The position numbers and the translations under genes are program-made. 12,210 nt of DNA from Hyphochytrium catenoides. Its lineage: Eukaryota > Sar > Hyphochytriomycetes > Hyphochytriales > Hyphochytriaceae. The stretch's first letter is position 1, and each line of letters opens with the position of its first letter. Positions 7,436 through 12,210 of this stretch are shown here, one piece after another. The stretch covers positions 10,923 through 23,132 of the forward strand of contig FLMG01000613.1 in the NCBI GenBank assembly GCA_900088475.1. Reading direction: 5' to 3'. The notes beneath the pieces are model-generated. The model made no database searches and was not told the origin of the DNA. It saw only the letters and a program-made list of their open reading frames with translations.

Positions 7436-10400
7436 CTACACAGCTGCGGACGTAACGCCAGCTGCTGGCGCGGTGTTTCCTTTCCGAGACTTGAGCCAGC
7501 AAGTGCCACCATTGTAGCCACTCCATGAGAATGCTCCACAGCCTGTTGTTCCTCTGCAAATGGCGCAGCACTCCTCCGGGGCCGTGCCAGGAACTCCTCT
7601 GAGGTCGTTGCCGATGTAGTCAACTCCGACTTCTAAAGCCTTACACTTGTAGACCCTACCAGAGGTGACACCAGCTACGGTGACGCCACTGCCTTTTCCT
7701 GCCTTGAGGAAGCACGTCCCTCCCTGCCAGGCAGACCAGCTGTACGCATTGCATGCGGTGTTTGCATTGCAGGCCGCACAGCAGCCCGAGGCACTTGCAC
7801 TAAGTACCTGAGCTACATTGGCCCCTGTGTAGTCAATGCCAGCCTCCAGGGGATAGCAACCAGTTCCTGAAGGTGGAGGAGTGGGAGCGGGTGTAGGAGC
7901 AGGAGTAGGTGCAGGAGGGGTTCCACCATTTAGGACGGCAGAGGTAACGCCAGGTACTACGTTTGTTGCCCCCTTTCCAGTTTTGAGCCAGCACGTCCCG
8001 CCTTCATAGCCACTCCAGCTAAAGGCCTTACATCCCGCAGTAGCTGCACAGATTGCACAGCAACCCGCTGGTGCTGAGCTTTTCGCTGCGCTGAGATCGT
8101 TTGCTACATAATCCACACCAACTTCGAGGGCACTGCATTGGGTCGGTGGAGGAGTTGGAGGGGTTGTGGGAGCGAGTGTAGGTGCAGGAGTAGGTGCAGG
8201 CGTAGGAGGAGTGGTTGGTGCAGGTGTAGGGGACGTCGTCGGAGCGGGTGTGGGGGTTGGAGGAGTTGTAGGAGCCGGAGTAGGAGATGGGGGTGTCCCG
8301 CCGTTGAGCACTGCAGAAGTGACGCCAGGAGCAGCTTTGGTAGTTCCTTTTCCTGTTTTGAGCCAGCAAGTGCCACCCTCATAGCCGCTCCAACTAAAGG
8401 CCTTACATCCCACAGTAGCGGCACAGATGGCACAGCAGCCCGTTGCTGCTGGGCTCTTCGCAGGGCTTAAGTCGTTATTCACGTAGTCCACGTTAACCTC
8501 TAGGGCGCTACATTGAGAAGGAGGGGGAGTCGGAGGGGTGGTTGGAGCTGGAGTCGGAGTAGTAGTTGGGGCCGGTGTCGGGGTAGGAGGTGTCGTAGGT
8601 GCCGGTGTCGGGGTAGGAGGAGTTGTTGGCGCTGGTGTAGGGGCAGGAGGTGCTCCAAGGACGCCAGAGACCATACCGGCCCCAGGGACGGTGGCTCCTT
8701 TTCCGGTCTTCAGCCAGCACGTGCCTCCGTTATAGTTACTCCAAGTGAAGGCTCCACAGCCCGCCGTCGCAGCGCAGATTGCACAACAGCCACCAGAAGT
8801 GGCGCTAGGAGCTCCCTTGATGTCGTTGTTCACATAGTCAACCCCAATTTCGAGGGTACCGCACTGGGGAGCAGGAGGCGCCGTCGTTGGCGGTGTAGGA
8901 GGTGGGGTGGGAGGTGCAGTGGTCGGAGTGATAACAACCACAGAGGCTGCCGAAGCACCTGGAAGTGCGACAGCTGCTCCCTTTTGGCTCTTCAGCCAGC
9001 AAGTTCCTCCGTTGAAGCCGGTCCATACAAAGGCCTTGCAGCCAGTGGTCTCCTTGCAATCCGCACAGCACAGATCAGCGCTAGCTCTCTGGGTATCCTT
9101 CAAGTCATTTCCTGGGTAGTCCACATCTTTCTCGAGAGCTGAACATGTGGTAGGAGGAGGAGTTATTGGCCCATCCTTGAGCTTTCCAGAGATAGTGCCT
9201 GGCTTTGCTACAGGGGTGGCTCCAGCAGCAGCAGCGCCCTTGAAGTAGCAGACATTCTCAAACCACGTCCAAGCAGCGCAACCGGCAACCTTCTGACACT
9301 GACTGCAGCACTCGCCTGGAGCCATATCCTTCCCTACGACCTGCTGGCCAGTACCATCAATGAGGTCGAGGCCAAAGATGTCCATTCCCTCGAAGATATT
9401 GCAAGCACCATCAATGACGCCTGTTAGATGGTCGGAAAGCGTTAGATAAGCTCAAAAAGAACAAGGCACACGACGGCAATGATCATAGCACGGAGAAGAT
9501 AGAGCGGATGCAAAGGGAAGGAGAGGGAGAGAGTCTTCTTATAAGGCAGAGAATTTGAGCTTACCGCCTGCACAGGGGTTGCCCACATGGTTGCAGTTCT
9601 GTGGATACATGCAGAGTTCATCGGTAGCCTCCAGGCCCGAGGGGTTCTTCGCTGAGAGTTGAATGCAGTACCAGTAGGTGGCGGTCTCACATCCCAACGG
9701 AGCAAATGTGACGCTGGTGGACTTATCAGTGGAAACAAGTGCCTTCTCTTGCTCTAGATGCGTGTGAGCGTCGTGGTGGAGAATCACTCTCAGAGTGGTT
9801 GAGACCTTAGATAGCTCGTGATTAGCGTCGGAGACGGTGTAGCCAACGGTGTAGCGAATATCCTGAAGTCCAGGAGGATAGAGACAATTCTTCTCTGGCT
9901 GCGTCAGCGTCGCCACAGGTGGAGCATCGTTCAAAGTGACTACTAAGCTCGTTGTCCCGCTCTTTCCCGCTGAGTTGGTGACAGTGAGAGTCACAGTGAA
10001 TGTCTTGATGCCGGTTGCAGTGAACGTTTGAGTGGTGATCCTTGCATTGCTTGTGGCTCCATTGCCAAAGTCCCAGCGGTAGGTGAGCACTCCGTTGTTG
10101 GGGTCAGAGCTCTTGGAAGCGTCAAAGGTGACGGTAAGGGGAGAAGTTCCGTAGAGAGTTGAAGCTGTAGCAACCGCAATAGGAGGCAGAGTTCCGTCGT
10201 TGAGCACTGCGCGCATGATGCTGCCCTTCCAGACATCGCCCTACAAGCCAACAAGAAGGACAGATTAGAAAAGAGCAGGAATGCTAGGGCTACAAAGTAA
10301 CCTTGCTTACCCAGTATACACCTCCCCGCGTGGGATGAGAGGCGACGAAGACGAGATTCAGATCTCCAGCTGCATGGAAAAGGCTGCCGCCTCCCACAGT

Positions 10401-11997
10401 AGGCTCATGATCCCCATCAAACTTGAACCTTCGGATCCATTTGCCAGTGAAGTCAGCGTGTAGGTAAGAACCAAGGTAGTCAGCTGGTACACCTCCCGTA
10501 AGGAAGGTACCACCAACGCTGGAGGAGCCAGTGAAGGCATCACTGTACTGATTGGGCAAGCCCATGACCGCTACAAGGGAGTGATTGATGAAGGAAGTAG
10601 ATTAGAGAGAGCAGCCTATGAAGGTGCAAAGGTAAAGAGATGCACTAACCTCCTCTGACGTTAACCTGAGATGCCTGACGCCACGCGAACTTCGGTCCAA
10701 TATAGTTGGTTGGGACTCCGAGTCCATGAGGATCTCCAGGGTACTCAGGAGTACGGGCATTACCCTCATAGAAAGGCCATCCATGGTTCTGGCCAGCTGC
10801 AAGATGCAAAGATAATGGGGAGAAGAGGAGGAGAGCCGTAAGCTACCTCTTAACAACCTCGCTGAGGGTTTAAATATTCTTCCTACGTTCGCACCTGCAG
10901 TAACAATAGTAAGCTCATCCCAGCTTCCGAGGCCCACATCGCCCACGTACAAGATGTTGGTGCCAGGCTTGAAGGTCCAGTGGTAAGGGTTACGGAAACC
11001 TCTAGCATACACGCGGGCACGCGCAGAGAAAGGATCAACGCCACCCGTGAAGAAGGGGTTACCAGGCGCTCCGGCACCGGTCTCTGGGTCAATCCTCAGA
11101 ATCTTCCCATTCATTGCGTCCAAGATCTGCGCACGGTAGGCGCCGACATTTGTCTGTCCGTTAATAATACCTCTCTCTAGCCCTTGGAGACCAAAACTTC
11201 CGCCCTCATTGTTCTTGGTATCTGCACCGTCAAACCCTGCGCCATCACCGTGGCTGAGATAGAGGTAGCCGTCGGCACCGAAGTTGATAGATCCAACGCC
11301 ATGAGTGGTGGAGAGCACTGGGATACCGTTAGTCTTGTCAGAGCCAATGAGGATTTTCTTCGAGTTAGCGATGATCTTTGTAAAATTGGCTGCCGGATCT
11401 GGATGATGAGAGCGAATGACTCGTTAGATCCTCTGACAGAAGAGGGAGATAGTAAGGAAAGAGAGGAGGAGAGAGTGAGAGAGAAGGAGAGAGAGAGAGA
11501 GAATGAGAGAGACAGGAGAGGATAATAAGCGAGAAGGTCAACAGGCCGGCGCACTCTGTTATACCTGCAGTCCAGCGGGAGAGACGGGAGATGGTGGCTC
11601 CAGCGGTATCAAGTGGATCATTGTACCCGATATACTTCTTCTCAAGCACGTAGAAGGTATAAAAGTACCCGTTGCTCTTGAAGTTTGGATGCAGTGCAAA
11701 GCCCAGCAGGCCATGGTCACAGCAGCTCATTACCTCGTCCTGAATGTCGAGCAGCACATTCCGCACGTTGCCGTCAATAGCAAGGACGCGGCCAGGCTTC
11801 TCCCACACATAAACGCGCTCTCCAGTGCCAAGAGGACTATCAGGTCCCCAGACCATGCCAATTGGCTGATTGATGTTGTCAAGAAACACCTCCTCTCTCC
11901 ATCCTGCCGGCACTGCACTCACCGGCCCGCAGTATAGAGCAAAGATACAGGCTGCAAGGACAGCCAGGCAACTCGGCACAGACGATGGACGTACCAT
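7436..11997 (-). CDS. Secreted multidomain GSDH-PKD-PAN/Apple(x7) sugar dehydrogenase-like protein, six exons
   Basis: My exon model, in gene order: 11997-11565, 11398-10895, 10796-10650, 10570-10311, 10240-9565, 9420-7436. It gives 4005 coding bases and 1334 residues. All five introns are GT..AG and keep frame. Residues 1-28 form a signal peptide (hydrophobic LAVLAACIFALY, then PVSA). A glucose/sorbosone dehydrogenase propeller spans about 30-448, with DHGLLGFALHPNF (94-106), THGVGSINFGADG (176-188, candidate catalytic H177), ARGFRNP (276-282), DVG (298-300), QNHGWPFYEG (315-324) and YLHADFTGKWIRR near 396-408. A PKD domain follows (about 467-551, WDFGNG 504-509), then a beta domain with HHDAHTH (603-609), four Cys at 658-680, and seven PAN/Apple modules from about 680 to 1333. 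The likely role is extracellular oxidation of a sugar or sugar polymer, anchored by the PAN modules (inferred). The Lys and paired Arg that hold PQQ in soluble glucose dehydrogenase are not evident. The start at 11997 has A at -3, a clear signal peptide, and no earlier ATG after the promoter element. A model splitting it into several genes would leave the PAN part without a signal peptide. Confidence 0.88.
7859..7930 (-). repeat. Short Pro/Thr linker between PAN modules 5 and 6
   Basis: 24 codons, opening with LNGGTPPAPTPAPTPAPT, identical in layout to the start of the linker after module 4. This shared start suggests that module and linker duplicated together. Confidence 0.88.
8138..8305 (-). 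repeat. PAPTT repeat linker between PAN modules 4 and 5
   Basis: 56 codons, the longest of the linkers, built from the same PTPAPTTPPT-like unit as the previous linker with extra PAPTPAPT steps. Its length is likely to vary among strains through repeat slippage in multiples of three bases. Confidence 0.9.
8513..8656 (-). repeat. PAPTTPPTPT repeat linker between PAN modules 3 and 4
   Basis: 48 codons dominated by a decapeptide-like PTPAPTTPPT unit, a minisatellite at DNA level (GGTG/GGAG-rich on the plus strand). A likely extended, O-glycosylated spacer. On the plus strand the same DNA gives Gly/Val/Arg low-complexity open frames, which are not genes. Confidence 0.9.
8864..8935 (-). repeat. 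Pro/Thr-rich linker between PAN modules 2 and 3
   Basis: 24 codons, rich in Pro and Thr (VITPTTAPPTPPPTPPTTAP and onward). A flexible extracellular linker, probably a target for O-glycosylation. It is less regular than the PAPTT linkers further along. Confidence 0.85.
9421..9564 (-). other. Intron 5 of the GSDH-PAN gene, between the PKD half and the PAN half
   Basis: 144 bases, phase 1, donor GGCG|GTAAGC and acceptor CTAACAG|GCGT, with a CTAAC branch-site candidate further upstream. It joins ..HVGNPCAG-G to VIDGACNIFEG-MDIFG... The phases match exactly and the joined text supplies the first Cys of the first PAN module, so the PKD and PAN ORFs belong to one gene. The intron is pyrimidine-rich on the coding strand. 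Confidence 0.85.
10241..10310 (-). other. Intron 4 of the GSDH-PAN gene, at the GSDH/PKD border
   Basis: 70 bases, phase 0, donor CTGG|GTAAGC and acceptor TTGTAG|GGCG, with a CTAAT branch-site candidate. Splicing gives ..RGGVYW-GDVWKGSIMRAV.., the last propeller strand just before the PKD domain, matching the order seen in bacterial GSDH-PKD proteins. Confidence 0.9.
10571..10649 (-). other. Intron 3 of the GSDH-PAN gene
   Basis: 79 bases, phase 1, donor GGAG|GTTAGT and acceptor TTGTAG|CGGT, with a CTAAT branch-site candidate. It joins ..ASQVNVRG to A-VMGLPNQYSDAF... A competing donor CAG|GTTAAC lies 15 bases upstream; in phase it would remove five residues, so it remains a possible alternative. 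Confidence 0.85.
10797..10894 (-). other. Intron 2 of the GSDH-PAN gene
   Basis: 98 bases, phase 1, donor GCAG|GTGCGA and acceptor TTGCAG|CTGG, with a pyrimidine-rich stretch before the acceptor. Splicing yields ..TIVTA-A-GQNHGWPFYEG.., restoring the conserved Asn-x-Gly-Trp-Pro segment of the family, which lies in a different frame from exon 2. This is strong evidence for the intron. Confidence 0.9.
11399..11564 (-). other. Intron 1 of the GSDH-PAN gene
   Basis: 166 bases, phase 1, donor GCAG|GTATAA and acceptor ATCCAG|ATCC, with a CTAAC branch-site candidate about 30 bases before the acceptor. Splicing joins ..SRLSRWTA to D-PAANFTK.. inside the propeller. Reading through instead gives a Ser/Leu-rich low-complexity run from the CT tract. 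The donor (GTATAA) is the least standard but still acceptable. Confidence 0.85.
11455..11522. repeat. Polypurine/polypyrimidine (GA/CT) tract inside intron 1
   Basis: The plus strand is almost all G and A, with a (GA)n core at about 11489-11502; the transcribed RNA is therefore CU-rich. It occupies the middle of intron 1 and resembles the microsatellites at both window edges and upstream of the symporter. It could lengthen or shorten without affecting the protein. Confidence 0.9.
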
Positions 11998-12103
11998 CCT
12001 TCCGCCTGCAAATTGCTTGCACAGCCAAAACGCTGTGTTAAAGCTTCTTTTGAAAATCTCAGAGTAAAACGTCGGGGCAAACCACAACTGGATGTTGTCA
12101 AGA

Positions 12104-12119
12104 CAAATGAAGAATGAGG
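12104..12119 (-). promoter_or_regulatory. Oomycete-type Inr+FPR core promoter of the GSDH-PAN gene
   Basis: On the minus strand the sequence CCTCATTCTTCATTTG agrees at all but about two positions with the oomycete initiator plus flanking promoter region consensus as I recall it (GCTCATTYYNCAWTTT). Transcription would start at about 12115, giving a leader of about 118 bases with no upstream ATG before the chosen start at 11997. It supports both the start choice and the oomycete assignment. Confidence 0.75.
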
Positions 12120-12187
12120 GAAGTCGTAAGCCGTGGACATATACTAGAAAGTCAGGAGAGCAAATGGAGAAGAGAGCACACATGAAA

Positions 12188-12210
12188 AGAGAGAGAGAGA
12201 GAGAGAGAGA
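12188..12210. repeat. GA microsatellite at the right edge
   Basis: A perfect (AG)n run to the last base of the window. On the coding strand of the neighbouring gene it is a CT tract about 70 bases upstream of the core promoter. Its true length cannot be seen because the window ends inside it. Confidence 0.95.

Larger units (their letters stand above)
7442..9403 (-). repeat. Seven tandem PAN/Apple modules encoded in the last exon
   Basis: Module positions in gene order: 9403-9236, 9145-8936, 8863-8657, 8512-8306, 8137-7931, 7858-7655, 7645-7442, each 55-70 residues. Modules 2-7 share the pattern C-x2-LE-x-(D/G)-(V/I)-DY .. CC-x2-C .. C-x-(A)-(F/Y)-x-W .. GGTC-(W/F)-LK. Module 1 is shorter and divergent (ends VCYFKG). 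PAN/Apple folds bind proteins or carbohydrates; oomycete CBEL-type proteins use them together with cellulose-binding modules. Modules 4 and 5 are the closest pair: 64 of 75 aligned residues agree by my count, including the start of the linker. Modules 6 and 7 are fused without a linker. Confidence 0.93.

Noticed and set aside
7859-8935. Regularly spaced repeats resembling a CRISPR array
   Set aside because: The repeats encode PAPTT linkers and PAN modules in one open frame in a eukaryotic gene. There are no conserved direct repeats with unique spacers.
8513-9142. 209-codon plus-strand open frame, Arg/Gly/Ser-rich
   Set aside because: Shadow of the GC-rich PAN and linker coding sequence on the other strand. 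It is low-complexity text with no domain, as are the Gly/Val-rich frames at 8166-8384 and 8538-8735.
7436-9385. A stand-alone 649-codon PAN/Apple gene starting at the Met codon at 9385
   Set aside because: It would lack a signal peptide and cut the first PAN module after its first Cys. An in-phase acceptor at 9421 joins it to the PKD exon, so the Met is internal (residue 686).
11365-12183. Start of the large gene at the upstream Met near 12183
   Set aside because: This would place the start before the core promoter element at 12104-12119 and bury the signal peptide at residue 63. The reading past 11565 is an intron.

Overview
The window looks like nuclear DNA of an oomycete (water mould; genus not resolvable). 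The grounds are spliceosomal introns with GT..AG ends and CTAAC/CTAAT branch sites, repeated PAN/Apple domains of the CBEL-like type common in oomycete secreted proteins, P/T-rich linkers, and a promoter element upstream of the large minus-strand gene that closely matches the oomycete Inr+FPR core promoter. All of this was read by eye, with no database search.

Layout: bases 1 to about 4720 hold no gene I can recognise. The stretch has CT-rich simple repeats and one short, frame-broken, coiled-coil-like coding fragment near 3255-3405. At 4771-6483 (+) lies an intronless gene for a 570-residue SLC1/DAACS-type amino acid/dicarboxylate:cation symporter, with an Inr-like TCATTCT 42 bases before its start. 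Bases 6484-7435 are the intergenic space between two convergent genes.

The main result is on the minus strand from 11997 down to 7436. What at first looks like several separate ORFs (a glucose/sorbosone dehydrogenase start, its middle, its end, a PKD protein and a PAN/Apple repeat protein) joins into ONE six-exon gene. Every splice site keeps the reading frame and every junction restores domain continuity. The predicted product is a 1334-residue secreted protein: signal peptide, glucose/sorbosone dehydrogenase (GSDH, PQQ sugar dehydrogenase/AA12-like) propeller, PKD domain, a beta domain with an HHxxHxH cluster, and seven PAN/Apple modules, several separated by Pro/Thr/Ala linkers. The front half has the layout of bacterial secreted GSDH-PKD enzymes; the back half is oomycete-style adhesive PAN repeats. 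The simplest reading is a sugar oxidoreductase tethered to wall polysaccharide or glycoprotein, perhaps of bacterial ancestry. The substrate, the redox partner and the tethering role are inference.

The symporter and the dehydrogenase are convergent, each with its own promoter, and nothing in the sequence shows that they work together. Both ends of the window are CT/GA microsatellites.
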